From contig CALXXV010000006.1 of NCBI GenBank assembly GCA_944392775.1, forward strand, positions 215,270 through 279,269: 64,000 nt of DNA, given 5' to 3'. Under the pieces are notes generated by a model that was not told where the DNA came from, searched no databases, and was given only the letters and a program-made list of their open reading frames with translations. The first letter of the stretch is position 1. The number at the start of each line of letters is the position of its first letter. A program made the translations under genes and the position numbers. Positions 24,862-33,403 of this stretch are shown here, piece after piece. This DNA comes from an uncultured Alphaproteobacteria bacterium. GTDB taxonomy: Bacteria; Pseudomonadota; Alphaproteobacteria; Rs-D84.

Positions 24862-25062
24862 ATGGATGATAATAAGCTGTCTTTTGAAGAGGCGTATAAG
24901 CAACTTACAGAACTTGTAAAAAAAATGGAATCTGGTGAATTGTCTTTAACAGACTCTGTTGCCGCATATGAGCAGGGAATTAAATTAAAAGCATATTGTG
25001 AACAATTGCTAAAAGAAGCTGAATTAAAGATAGAAACATTAAAAATCGGTACTGAAGAATAA
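24862..25062 (+). CDS. xseB: Exodeoxyribonuclease VII small subunit
   Basis: Small helical subunit of exonuclease VII, which degrades single-stranded DNA from both ends. The 66 residues match the family: LSFEEAYKQLTELVKKMESGELSLTDSV, then YEQGIKLKAYCEQLLKEAE. AAAAAGGA precedes the ATG. mutS starts 12 bp downstream on the same strand. Both act in mismatch repair, where ExoVII can remove the nicked strand; the pairing is suggestive, though xseA is not in the window. Confidence 0.93.
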   Translation: MDDNKLSFEEAYKQLTELVKKMESGELSLTDSVAAYEQGIKLKAYCEQLLKEAELKIETLKIGTEE

Positions 25063-25073
25063 CGGATTGTGTC

Positions 25074-27605
25074 GTGGCTGATAAAAGCAAATTAACCCCT
25101 GTAATGCAGCAATACGTTGATATGAAGGCAGAAAATCCCGATGCGCTGCTGATGTTTAGGTTAGGGGATTTTTACGAAGCGTTTTTTGAAGATGCAAAAG
25201 TAATTAGCGAAAGTTTAGGTTTAGTTTTAACGCAACGTGGTACGGATGGGGCCGGTGAAAATATTCCGATGTGTGGGATACCTTGGCATGCGGCAGATAA
25301 TTATTTCGGGCGATTAGTTAAGGCAGGATTTCGTGTTGCGTTAGTGGAACAGATGGAAACGCCGGCAGAAGCAAAAGCACGTGGACATAAATTTATTGAA
25401 AGAAAAGTCATTCGCGTTTTAACGCCGGGAACACTTACAGACGAGAATTTATTAACACCTAAAAATTCTAATTTTTTGGTGGCTATTACTGTATTGTGTG
25501 ACGGAAAGTTTGATATTGCCGGTTGCGATATTTCAACAGGAGAGTTTTTTGTAGGACAAACGGCAGATGTTTTAGATGATTTGGTTCGTATTAATCCTGC
25601 CGAAGTTATTTATCCAGAAGCCTTGGCAGAAAATGAAACAGTATTGCAACTGCGAAATGTCTTTAAAACCACTCCTGTATATGAGAAGCTTTATCATCGT
25701 GCTGATATTGGGCAAATAGTTTCAAAGGTTTTTGGCGGGGTCATAAGAAATGAAAATGAAACGACAAATTGTGAAAGTGCGGTTAGTTTATTAGCAGGAT
25801 ATTTATTTAATACTCAACGTGGGGCATCAATTGCTTTTCGTGCTCCTTATGTTTATAAATCTGGCCGTCAATTATTAATAGATTCTGCAACGTGGAAAAG
25901 CTTAGAAATAGATACGCCTATAAATGAAGGTGGAACGTGTTTAATAGATGTTCTAGATAATACAAAAACTGCGGCAGGAGCCAGAAAATTGCGTTCGTAT
26001 TTACGTACGTTGTCTGGCGATATAGATGAAATTAGACGTAGACAAGAGCATGTCGGGCATTTTTTGCTGAACCCAGATGTTATGGCAAGTGTTTCTTCTG
26101 CGTTATCATCTGTGCCTGATGTTGGACGTAGTCTGTCGCGCTTACTTGCAGGTCGTGGTACGCCACGTGATATGCGTCATATTGCTGATTTTTTGATAGA
26201 GTTGCCTAATTCAAAAATGCTTGCTACAAGACTGGATTCTAATTTCGCATCAAAATTTGCAGAGATAAATACTCATGATAACTTAGGCTTGGAACTAAAT
26301 TCTGCACTTGCTGACGAATTGCCGACGTTCTTTAGAGATGGCGGGGTTATAAGAAATGGTTTTGATGTATCATTGGATCATATGCGTGGGCTTGCCCATG
26401 GTGCGAAAGAAACTATTGCAGGTATGCAAGCTGAATATGTTGCCAAAACTGGTGTTCACACATTAAAAATCAAATATAATAATATTTTAGGGTATTTTAT
26501 AGAGGTGCCAAGTAGTCGTGCAGATATTTTAATGAACCCTGAATCTGGTTTTATTCATCGTCAGACGATGGCTGGGAATATGCGCTTTACAACTGCAAAA
26601 CTGATAGATTTAGATAATGATGTTCGTAGCGCAGCAGAAAAGTCTGCTGCAATAGAGGCAGATATTATAAATAGTTTGATTCAGAAGATACGTGACGTAT
26701 CTGATGATTTGCTTTCTACGGCGGAATTATTGGCAGATTTAGATGTTTGGTATTCGTTAGCTGTAACTGCAGATAGATATTCATGGGTGCGTCCAAATAT
26801 GACCCAAGATAATGCTTTTGATATTGTTGGGGGGCGACATCCCGTTATAGAAGCCGTATTACGTAAGCACGGTGATAATTTTGTAAAGAATGATTGTAAT
26901 TTGAATACAAAGTCTATTGCGTTATTGACGGGTCCTAATATGGCTGGAAAATCAACGTATTTACGTCAGAATGCATTATTAGTTGTTTTGGCGCATATGG
27001 GATCTTTTGTCCCTGCAACAAGTGCTACAATTGGTATTTGTGACCAGTTGTTTAGTCGTGTGGGAGCATCGGATAATTTGGCGGCAGGGCAGTCTACATT
27101 TATGGTAGAAATGAGTGAAACTGCAAATATATTGCGTCGTGCAACAAAAGAATCTTTCATAATCTTTGATGAAATAGGAAGAGGTACGGCCACTTATGAT
27201 GGTATGGCGATTGCGCAGGCGGTATTAGAGTATTTAAATGATTTACAACCAAGAACACTTTTCGCAACTCATTATCATGAGTTAACGGCACTCGTTGGGT
27301 GTAATCCTGATCAATTGCATAATGTGTCTTGCTTAACAATAGATGTGCGCGAGCATAATAATGAAATTATCTTTATGCATAAAATCGTTGCAGGTATTGC
27401 AAATAGGTCGTATGGTATACACGTGGCAAAAATGGCCGGTATGCCGGAATCTGTGGTTGCACGTGCAGAAAGCGTTTTAGCAAGTTTAGAAGAACATAAT
27501 GCCAAGTTGCGTCAGGATTTGCCAGATAAATCAAATGATAAGGTGCAGGTACATACAAAAGTTTCACAACCAGAACTAAAAAAACAATTAAACCTATTTG
27601 GTTAA
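25074..27605 (+). CDS. mutS: DNA mismatch recognition ATPase MutS
   Basis: Recognises mismatches and small loops and starts repair with MutL. The mismatch-binding Phe-x-Glu motif lies in RLGDFYEAFF near residue 32. The connector, core and clamp domains follow. The ATPase has Walker A GPNMAGKST near residue 621, the ST motif region DNLAAGQSTFMVEM, and Walker B FIIFDEIGRGTAT. The C-terminus ends in LNLFG. 843 aa, normal. The start is GTG (25074), 12 bp after xseB. The three genes downstream (two unknowns and truB) follow with gaps of 2-11 bp and may share this transcript. Confidence 0.97.
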   Translation: MADKSKLTPVMQQYVDMKAENPDALLMFRLGDFYEAFFEDAKVISESLGLVLTQRGTDGAGENIPMCGIPWHAADNYFGRLVKAGFRVALVEQMETPAEAKARGHKFIERKVIRVLTPGTLTDENLLTPKNSNFLVAITVLCDGKFDIAGCDISTGEFFVGQTADVLDDLVRINPAEVIYPEALAENETVLQLRNVFKTTPVYEKLYHRADIGQIVSKVFGGVIRNENETTNCESAVSLLAGYLFNTQRGASIAFRAPYVYKSGRQLLIDSATWKSLEIDTPINEGGTCLIDVLDNTKTAAGARKLRSYLRTLSGDIDEIRRRQEHVGHFLLNPDVMASVSSALSSVPDVGRSLSRLLAGRGTPRDMRHIADFLIELPNSKMLATRLDSNFASKFAEINTHDNLGLELNSALADELPTFFRDGGVIRNGFDVSLDHMRGLAHGAKETIAGMQAEYVAKTGVHTLKIKYNNILGYFIEVPSSRADILMNPESGFIHRQTMAGNMRFTTAKLIDLDNDVRSAAEKSAAIEADIINSLIQKIRDVSDDLLSTAELLADLDVWYSLAVTADRYSWVRPNMTQDNAFDIVGGRHPVIEAVLRKHGDNFVKNDCNLNTKSIALLTGPNMAGKSTYLRQNALLVVLAHMGSFVPATSATIGICDQLFSRVGASDNLAAGQSTFMVEMSETANILRRATKESFIIFDEIGRGTATYDGMAIAQAVLEYLNDLQPRTLFATHYHELTALVGCNPDQLHNVSCLTIDVREHNNEIIFMHKIVAGIANRSYGIHVAKMAGMPESVVARAESVLASLEEHNAKLRQDLPDKSNDKVQVHTKVSQPELKKQLNLFG

Positions 27606-27616
27606 AAGGATTACTA

Positions 27617-28108
27617 GTGAATATGAGGATATTTTACGTTTTTAAAACGCCTTTTTATCAACCGAAATATAAAGAATTTTATAATTTTGATGAACTGAAA
27701 AAATTTTTGCAAAGTTTTAATTTTATGCAACCGCATTTTTCTAGTAACATCCCTACTGGACTACCAGAATTTCAATTGGGGTGTTGCTTTGGTTTGAAAA
27801 TAAATGGCGATTTCTGCAAGTCTGAAATAAAATGGGGCCCAAAATTTATTGTTGGACGTAATGTAAGGGAAGATGAAAATGGAAAGGTTTTTATAACCGT
27901 CCCAATGGATGTAAAAGGAAATCAAGCCCAACAAGATCTTGTTTTCAGAGAGTATAAAGAAATCAGATTTAATAAAAATATGGCCGATGCTATAATAGAT
28001 CTAGATTCTTTAAGACAAATATGGCCGAAACGTAAAAAAACGAAAACAGAATTAGTCAGATTTTTTATGACCGCAGCAAAATTGCAACGTAGAGGTTTGT
28101 ATAGATAA
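27617..28108 (+). CDS. Unknown protein A of a paralogous pair (163 aa)
   Basis: No family recognised. The start used is GTG at 27617 or the ATG at 27623; AAAAGGA lies upstream. The protein is soluble, with no signal or membrane helix. It shares a clear framework with the next gene: an N-terminal FxFKTPFY-like segment, KEFYNFDELKKFL, a GLP loop, FQLGCCFGLKINGDFCKS, then E-x-KWGPKFIVGR, a strand-rich stretch, and near the end LRQIWP. This points to one duplicated alpha/beta domain of about 160 residues. It is wedged between mutS and truB. Confidence 0.7.
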   Translation: MNMRIFYVFKTPFYQPKYKEFYNFDELKKFLQSFNFMQPHFSSNIPTGLPEFQLGCCFGLKINGDFCKSEIKWGPKFIVGRNVREDENGKVFITVPMDVKGNQAQQDLVFREYKEIRFNKNMADAIIDLDSLRQIWPKRKKTKTELVRFFMTAAKLQRRGLYR

Positions 28109-28119
28109 AAGGGAAAAAT

Positions 28120-28644
28120 ATGGAAGTAAAACCGTTATTTGTGTTCAGAACAACTTTATATAACATTGTTGAAAAAGAATTTTTTTCTGCAGAAGATACA
28201 AAAAAATTTATAAAAAATTTTGATTTTAACAAATTATATACTCCACATGGTTTACCTTTTTCTGATGGACGTCTTATTGATGTACCTGTTTTTAAATTAG
28301 GAATTCGTTTTTCTTTTATGTTTGACGGCATTTTATTTAAATCGTTAGTAGAGTGGGGACCGGATATTTACGTTGGCGATTCATTTAAAATTAAAGATTA
28401 TAAGTTCGATAAAAATAAATTGGTTTATACAATAAATATACCAAAATATGAAACGAACGAAAATATTAGTCAAAGAAGAAAAGAAGAATATTCTGTTGTT
28501 TTAGATAAAAAAATAAAACCTATAATAGTAAATACAAATAAGTTAAGACAAATATATCCGGTAACTTCTATCCCTGAAATTGATAAGTTTTTTGCTGCTT
28601 CGGAAAAACGTAGATATAAAATAACTAAAACAAGAGTTCGTTAA
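28120..28644 (+). CDS. Unknown protein B of a paralogous pair (174 aa)
   Basis: Paralogue of the preceding protein. The matched blocks are FVFRTTLY at the start, KEFFSAEDTKKFIKNFDF, GLPF, FKLGIRFSFMFDGILFKS, VEWGPDIYVGD, and LRQIYP near residue 150. The C-terminus is basic (KRRYKITKTRVR). No signal peptide, membrane helix or catalytic motif is visible. It starts 11 bp after protein A and ends 2 bp before the truB start, so all are likely co-transcribed. Together the pair may form a heterodimer, which is inference only. Confidence 0.72.
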   Translation: MEVKPLFVFRTTLYNIVEKEFFSAEDTKKFIKNFDFNKLYTPHGLPFSDGRLIDVPVFKLGIRFSFMFDGILFKSLVEWGPDIYVGDSFKIKDYKFDKNKLVYTINIPKYETNENISQRRKEEYSVVLDKKIKPIIVNTNKLRQIYPVTSIPEIDKFFAASEKRRYKITKTRVR

Positions 28645-28646
28645 AG

Positions 28647-29519
28647 TTGGTGCATGGTTGGATCTTATTAGACAAGCCTTCTGGCATGTTCAGCCGCAGT
28701 GCAGGTGGTCGTGTTGCACGTATGGTTGGTGCAAAAACTTTCGGGCATATAGGTACGCTTGACCCAATGGCTTCTGGTGTTTTACCTATTGCGCTGGGGG
28801 CAGCGACTAAGATGATACCATTTATAGAAGATTTTTCTGACGGTAAGAAAGAGTACTTATTTTCATTAAAATTTGGTTTTGAAACGGATAGTCTTGATAT
28901 AACGGGGACAGAAATATCACGAACAGATATTATCCCAGAAGAAACGCAGGTTATATCTGTTTTACCAGAACTTGTTGGAGAGATAGAGCAGGTGCCTCCT
29001 GTTTATAGTGCGATTCATATTGACGGACGCAGGGCGTATGAATTAGCGCGCAGTGGAAAAGAAATAGATATACCTGCAAGGAAAATAAAAATATATTCAT
29101 TAGAATATACTGGAAAAACAGAAGATTCTTGGGGGTTTAAGGTGGTTTGCAGTCGTGGAACTTATGTCCGTGCGTTGGCACGTGATATAGCAAAATTATG
29201 TGAAACGGTTGCTTCGGTTGATATGATACGCAGAACCCAGACAAATGGTTTTGATATAAAAAGCACAGTAAAACTTGATTTTTTAGAAAATATGTTTAAT
29301 AATGGTGCAGATTTCAAGGAAATCTTGAAATCAATTGATTTTGGACTGGGGGACATTCCGGTTCTGAATCTAGATGATAAATCGACAGATTTTTATAAAC
29401 ATGGTGGATTTATCAAAATAGACGCACCCGACGGAATTCGACGTGTATACAACGGAAAAGATTTTGTTGGAATAGGTGTCTTGGCTGATGGGGTATTGCG
29501 TCCAAAGCGAACAATATAA
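28647..29519 (+). CDS. truB: tRNA pseudouridine-55 synthase TruB
   Basis: Makes pseudouridine 55 in the T loop of nearly all tRNAs. N-terminal [13 protein letters not shown], then the catalytic [19 protein letters not shown] with its aspartate near residue 38, [15 protein letters not shown], and [20 protein letters not shown]. The [12 protein letters not shown] segment near residue 165 completes the fold. 290 aa. The start is TTG (28647) or the adjacent GTG (28650); the ribosome binding site is poor. It is followed by rpsO 18 bp downstream, the conserved truB-rpsO-pnp order. Confidence 0.95.
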   Translation: MVHGWILLDKPSGMFSRSAGGRVARMVGAKTFGHIGTLDPMASGVLPIALGAATKMIPFIEDFSDGKKEYLFSLKFGFETDSLDITGTEISRTDIIPEETQVISVLPELVGEIEQVPPVYSAIHIDGRRAYELARSGKEIDIPARKIKIYSLEYTGKTEDSWGFKVVCSRGTYVRALARDIAKLCETVASVDMIRRTQTNGFDIKSTVKLDFLENMFNNGADFKEILKSIDFGLGDIPVLNLDDKSTDFYKHGGFIKIDAPDGIRRVYNGKDFVGIGVLADGVLRPKRTI

Positions 29520-29536
29520 CTAAAAAAGGAAAAATA

Positions 29537-29809
29537 ATGTCCGTTACAAAAGAAAAAAAGACAGAATTGATTAATGCGTTCAAAACCACTGAAAAAGATA
29601 ACGGTGGTTCTGCTGCTTCTCAGGTTGCGGTTTTGACAGAACGTATTCGCAATTTGACGGAACACATGAAAGCAAATCACAAAGATCGTCATTCAGAACG
29701 TGGTTTGTTATTAATGGTAAATCGCCGTAAAAAATTATTGGCTTACATAAAGAAACGTAATGTAGCCGAATACGAAGAACTGATTAAAAAATTAGGTCTG
29801 CGTAAATAA
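29537..29809 (+). CDS. rpsO: 30S ribosomal protein S15
   Basis: Binds the central domain of 16S rRNA early in 30S assembly. The 90-aa protein shows the family pattern [20 protein letters not shown], then [33 protein letters not shown] precedes the ATG. truB lies upstream and pnp downstream, but a strong terminator and a new promoter separate rpsO from pnp. Confidence 0.97.
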   Translation: MSVTKEKKTELINAFKTTEKDNGGSAASQVAVLTERIRNLTEHMKANHKDRHSERGLLLMVNRRKKLLAYIKKRNVAEYEELIKKLGLRK

Positions 29810-29810
29810 T

Positions 29811-29842
29811 AAAAAAACCGGTATTTATTTGCCGGTTTTTTA
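29811..29842 (+). terminator. Intrinsic terminator after rpsO
   Basis: AAAAAACCGG - 10-nt loop - CCGGTTTTTT on the plus strand. Confidence 0.85.
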
Positions 29843-29843
29843 T

Positions 29844-29871
29844 TTGCAAACGTTCAATTATACTTTATAAT
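29844..29871 (+). promoter_or_regulatory. pnp promoter
   Basis: TTGCAA (29844-29849), a 16-bp spacer and TATAAT (29866-29871). The predicted start at about 29878 coincides with the base of the leader hairpin. Confidence 0.75.
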
Positions 29872-29878
29872 CGAGATT

Positions 29879-29944
29879 GCGAAGGGGAAATTGTTCTTTC
29901 TTGCATTTGATGTCAGAATGCAAAAACGAATAATTTTTCTTCGC
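29879..29944 (+). promoter_or_regulatory. 5'-terminal leader hairpin of pnp mRNA
   Basis: A long stem at the very start of the predicted transcript. GCGAAG (29879-29884) pairs with CTTCGC (29939-29944). After a small internal loop AAATTGTTC (29888-29896) pairs with GAATAATTT (29928-29936), and the tip closes with TTGCATT/AATGCAA (29901-29923). E. coli pnp is autoregulated through RNase III cleavage of a similar leader hairpin; a like role is inferred here. Confidence 0.65.
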
Positions 29945-29974
29945 ATATATTGAACTAATAAAATGGAGAAATAA

Positions 29975-32143
29975 ATGTTATTTGGTTTGTTTAATAAAGA
30001 TGAAAAGTCACATTTAAATAACCCTGTTGCGGTTGAAATAAAGTATGGTAATGAAACTTTGCGTTTAGAAACGGGGCGTATGGCAAAACAAGCGAATGGT
30101 TCTGTTTTGGCAACTATGGGTGGAACAATGGTTTTGGCAACAGTATGTGCAGAAAAAACTGCGGTTGAGGGTCAAGACTTCTTCCCATTAACTGTTGATT
30201 ATCAAGAAAAATTTGCTTCTGCGGGGCGTATTCCTGGTTCGCGTGATAGACGTGAAGGCAAGGCTTCAACTGGTGAAACATTGATTGCGCGTCTGATTGA
30301 CAGACCTATTCGTCCATTGTTCCCAGAAACCTTTAAGAACAAAGTTCAAATTATTGCGCAGGTTTTTTCTTATGATAAAAAGAATCAACCAGATATTTTG
30401 GCTATGATTGCGTCAAGTGCGGCATTGGCATTGTCTGGTGTTCCTTTTCAGGGGCCTATTGGTGCAGCACGTGTTGGTTATATGGATGGTAAATATATAT
30501 TGAACCCGTCAAAGAAAGAAACGGAAGAATCTGAAATGGATTTGGTTGTTGCTGCAACAAAAGACGGTGTTTTGATGGTTGAATCAGAAATCGGCGAACT
30601 AGACGAAGCAACAACACTGGGGGCAGTAAAGTTTGGTTTTGATGCACAACAGGCAGTAATTGGTGCGATTAACGAACTTGCGGAAAAAGCAGGCAAAGAA
30701 CGTTGGGAAACACCAGAATTATCTGCAGAATATGTCACTATGCAGAAAGAATTTGAATCTTTTGCGGGTGAAATAGAATCTGCATTACAGATAAAAGAAA
30801 AGTTAGTTCGTTTGGAAACTTTGGGTAATATTCATGCTGAAGCGAAAGCAAAGATTCCTGAATTATTCCCAGAAACAACAACTGCAACATCTACTTTGGA
30901 ATCATGGGCAGATGAAATAGTTGAAAATTTAACTGCACATATTATGCGTAGCAATATTTTGGCTGGGAAACCACGTATTGATGGTCGTGATAACAAAACT
31001 GTTCGTCCGATTGAAATTGAATTAGGTATTTTACCACGTGCGCATGGTTCTGCATTGTTTACACGTGGTGAAACGCAGGCATTGGTGTCTCTTACATTAG
31101 GTGGTGGTAAAGATGCGTTGCCAATAGAATCTTTAGATGGTGAAGAAGAGCGCGATTTTATCTTAAATTATAATTTCCCAGGTTATTCTGTCGGTGAAGC
31201 CAAAGGCTTAAAATCGCCCGGTCGTCGTGAAATAGGTCACGGTAATTTGGCGTGGCGCGCCTTGCATCCAATGGTTCCAAGTCGTGAAGAATTCGACTAT
31301 GTTATTCGCGTAGTTTCTGACATTTTGGAATCTAATGGTTCTTCTTCTATGGCAACGACATGTGGTGCAACGCTGGCTATGATGGATGGTGGTGTACCTT
31401 TAAAGCGTCCTGTTGCAGGTATTGCTATGGGGCTGATAAAAGAAGGTGATGATTACGCTATTTTGACAGATATTTTGGGTGATGAAGATCACTTAGGTGA
31501 CATGGATTTTAAGGTAACAGGTACAGACCAAGGTATTACTGCGTTGCAGATGGATATAAAAATTACGTCCATTACTTTCGAAATTATGGAAAAGGCTTTG
31601 GCGCAGGCAAAAGATGGCCGTATGCATATTTTGGGTAAGATTGAAAAAGCAATCAAAGCACCGCGTGCACACGTATCAGAATTTGCACCACAGGCATATT
31701 CTATGAAAATTAATCCAGATAAAGTTCGTGATGTTATAGGTAAGGGTGGGGCAGTTATTCAGGCTTTAACGCGTGAAACTAATACTCAAATTGACCTAGA
31801 TGATGACGGTAATATCAAAATTATGGCAACGACCAAGGAAGAAGCAGAAGAAGCGATAAAACGCATTAAAGACATAGTTGCAGAACCAGAAGTTGGCGTA
31901 ATTTATGAAGGTACAGTATCTGGAATTAAAGACTTTGGTTTGTTTGTAAAAATTTTAAACGGTTTTGAATCTATGGTTCATATTTCTGAAATCACTGGTG
32001 AAAGAATCGCAAAAATTGAAGATACGAAAATCAAAGAAGGAGATAAGGTTTTTGTAAAATACTTAGGTGCAGATAAACGCGGAAAAACACGTATGTCTAT
32101 GGTAGGTATTGATCAAAAAACAGGTAAAGAAATAAAGAAATAG
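29975..32143 (+). CDS. pnp: Polyribonucleotide nucleotidyltransferase (PNPase)
   Basis: Phosphorolytic 3'-5' exoribonuclease and component of RNA degradation complexes. Two RNase PH-like domains: the first with RIPGSRDRREGKAST and LIARLIDRPIRPLFPE; the second with LGILPRAHGSALFTRGETQAL, then ATTCGATLAMMDGGVP. After these lie a KH domain with DVIGKGGAVIQAL (near residue 587) and an S1 domain (GVIYEGTVSGIKDFGLFVKI). 722 aa, normal. ATGGAGAAATAA precedes the ATG. It has its own promoter and a structured leader despite following rpsO. Confidence 0.97.
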   Translation: MLFGLFNKDEKSHLNNPVAVEIKYGNETLRLETGRMAKQANGSVLATMGGTMVLATVCAEKTAVEGQDFFPLTVDYQEKFASAGRIPGSRDRREGKASTGETLIARLIDRPIRPLFPETFKNKVQIIAQVFSYDKKNQPDILAMIASSAALALSGVPFQGPIGAARVGYMDGKYILNPSKKETEESEMDLVVAATKDGVLMVESEIGELDEATTLGAVKFGFDAQQAVIGAINELAEKAGKERWETPELSAEYVTMQKEFESFAGEIESALQIKEKLVRLETLGNIHAEAKAKIPELFPETTTATSTLESWADEIVENLTAHIMRSNILAGKPRIDGRDNKTVRPIEIELGILPRAHGSALFTRGETQALVSLTLGGGKDALPIESLDGEEERDFILNYNFPGYSVGEAKGLKSPGRREIGHGNLAWRALHPMVPSREEFDYVIRVVSDILESNGSSSMATTCGATLAMMDGGVPLKRPVAGIAMGLIKEGDDYAILTDILGDEDHLGDMDFKVTGTDQGITALQMDIKITSITFEIMEKALAQAKDGRMHILGKIEKAIKAPRAHVSEFAPQAYSMKINPDKVRDVIGKGGAVIQALTRETNTQIDLDDDGNIKIMATTKEEAEEAIKRIKDIVAEPEVGVIYEGTVSGIKDFGLFVKILNGFESMVHISEITGERIAKIEDTKIKEGDKVFVKYLGADKRGKTRMSMVGIDQKTGKEIKK

Positions 32144-32149
32144 AAACAA

Positions 32150-32168
32150 GTCCCCATTTTTTGGGGAC
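32150..32168 (+). other. Hairpin after pnp
   Basis: GTCCCC-ATTTTTT-GGGGAC just after the pnp stop, without a following T tract. Perhaps an mRNA 3' stabiliser or partial terminator upstream of ybaB. Confidence 0.5.
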
Positions 32169-32190
32169 GATATTTTCAAAGGAGATATTA

Positions 32191-32490
32191 ATGGATATGG
32201 AAGCTTTGATGGCGCAGGCAAGTGCATTGCAGGATAAAGTTGCTGCTGCGCAGGATCGTCTGGCTCAGATTCATGTAAAGGGAATTTCTGAAGACGGTGC
32301 ATGCATTATTGATATGTCTGGTAAATATGATTTATTTGACATAAAAATACGTGAAGACATTATTGCTCGTGGTGCAGAAGGGGTCGCAGCTGTGGTTGCA
32401 GCTGCATATAAAGACGCGAAAGCAAAAGCTGATGAAATAATCGATCAAGTTATGGGTGAAGCGACTGCGGGTATACCGATGTCAGAATAA
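32191..32490 (+). CDS. ybaB: YbaB/EbfC nucleoid-associated protein
   Basis: Small DNA-binding protein of the YbaB/EbfC family; it binds DNA as a dimer and may organise the nucleoid or affect transcription. The 99 residues show the N-terminal helix MEALMAQASALQDKVAAAQDRL, the VKGISEDGACIIDMSGK strand region and a C-terminal AYKDAKAKADEIIDQVMGEAT helix. The ATG at 32191 has AAAGGAGAT upstream; an earlier ATG at 32161 lies in the pnp 3' hairpin. Its usual partners dnaX and recR are not adjacent, though dnaX occurs about 25 kb away. Confidence 0.88.
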   Translation: MDMEALMAQASALQDKVAAAQDRLAQIHVKGISEDGACIIDMSGKYDLFDIKIREDIIARGAEGVAAVVAAAYKDAKAKADEIIDQVMGEATAGIPMSE

Positions 32491-32495
32491 AATAC

Positions 32496-32524
32496 TGGAC
32501 AAGCGCAAAAAAATGTTTTAATAT
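32496..32524 (+). promoter_or_regulatory. tRNA-Val(TAC) promoter
   Basis: TGGACA (32496-32501), a 17-bp spacer and TAATAT (32519-32524), about 15 bp before the tRNA. Confidence 0.65.
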
Positions 32525-32538
32525 ATGCGCGCTGTTTC

Positions 32539-32615
32539 GGATGTTTAGCTCAGTTGATTAGAGCATCTCGTTTACACCGAGAGGGTCGGGGGTTTGAGTC
32601 CCTCAACATCCACCA
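32539..32615 (+). tRNA. tRNA-Val (anticodon TAC)
   Basis: Complete cloverleaf with acceptor GGATGTT/AACATCC, D arm AGCTCAGTTGATTAGAGC, anticodon loop TTTACAC giving TAC, T arm GGGTTTGAGTCCC and encoded CCA. Complements the GAC isoacceptor at 7169. Confidence 0.95.
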
Positions 32616-32622
32616 GAATTAG

Positions 32623-32648
32623 AACCGCAGGAAACTGCGGTTTTTTTC
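32623..32648 (+). terminator. Intrinsic terminator after tRNA-Val(TAC)
   Basis: AACCGCAG-GAAA-CTGCGGTT followed by TTTTT. Confidence 0.85.
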
Positions 32649-32661
32649 TTAGAATATTTTT

Positions 32662-32690
32662 TTGAAATTTATAAATATTATGTTTACAAT
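32662..32690 (+). promoter_or_regulatory. Promoter of the OmpA-family lipoprotein gene
   Basis: TTGAAA (32662-32667), a 17-bp spacer and TACAAT (32685-32690). Confidence 0.65.
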
Positions 32691-32722
32691 AAACTGGTAT
32701 TAATAAAAAAGGAGAAAGATTT

Positions 32723-33370
32723 ATGAAAAAATTGTTAGCAGGTTTAATGATAATTTCTATGTTAAGCGCATGCGCAACAGTAAATCCTTATACTGGTGAA
32801 GCGCAGACATCAAAAGCAGTATGGGGAACTGCAATTGGTGCCGCAACAGGTGCGGCGACAGGCGCGTTAGTATCAAATAATCATGGTGCAGGTGCGTTGG
32901 TTGGTGGTTTGGCAGGTGCTGCACTTGGTGGTGGTGTAGGTTATTATTTGGATGTGCAAGAAGCGGAATTGCGTCAAGAATTAGCATCAACTGGTGTAAG
33001 CGTTGTTCGTGACGGTGACAGTATTCGTTTGATTATGCCAGGTAATATTACATTTAAGACGGATTCAGCAGATATAAATGCAGGTTTCTATTCTACATTG
33101 AACTCTGTTGCGAAGGTATTAAACAAGTATGATAATTCAACAGTAATGGTGCTGGGTTATACAGATAGTACAGGTAGTGCAGAATATAATCAGACATTAT
33201 CACAGCAGCGTGCAAACGCGGTAGCTGCATACTTGCAAGGGCAGGGCGTAAAGTCGTCTAGATTCGAGATTATGGGGCTAGGTTCATCTAATCCAATTGC
33301 GTCTAATTCGACAGCCGAAGGGCGCCAGCAGAATCGCAGGGTAGAAATCAAAATCATTCCAAATAAGTAA
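32723..33370 (+). CDS. OmpA-family lipoprotein with glycine-zipper segment (YiaD-like)
   Basis: Outer-membrane lipoprotein. Signal peptide with lipobox LSAC (Cys near residue 17). A glycine/alanine-rich zipper (residues 30-75, e.g. GTAIGAATGAATGALV and GGLAGAALGGGVGYY) probably inserts in or lies on a membrane. A C-terminal OmpA domain with GYTDSTGSAEYNQTLSQQRA and RRVEI should bind peptidoglycan. 215 aa. This architecture matches E. coli YiaD. It has its own promoter, an AAAAGGAGA ribosome binding site and a terminator, so it is monocistronic. Confidence 0.88.
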   Translation: MKKLLAGLMIISMLSACATVNPYTGEAQTSKAVWGTAIGAATGAATGALVSNNHGAGALVGGLAGAALGGGVGYYLDVQEAELRQELASTGVSVVRDGDSIRLIMPGNITFKTDSADINAGFYSTLNSVAKVLNKYDNSTVMVLGYTDSTGSAEYNQTLSQQRANAVAAYLQGQGVKSSRFEIMGLGSSNPIASNSTAEGRQQNRRVEIKIIPNK

Positions 33371-33377
33371 TGAATGT

Positions 33378-33403
33378 AAAACCCGCGTAAGCGGGTTTTA
33401 TTT
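33378..33403. terminator. Terminator after the OmpA-family lipoprotein gene
   Basis: AAAACCCGC-GTAA-GCGGGTTTTATTTTG; it may also serve the convergent gene at 33398. Confidence 0.8.

Noticed and set aside
27617-28644. Toxin-antitoxin reading of the small paired genes after mutS
   Set aside because: Both proteins are paralogues of about 165 aa, with no toxin or DNA-binding motif; a duplicated single family is the simpler view.
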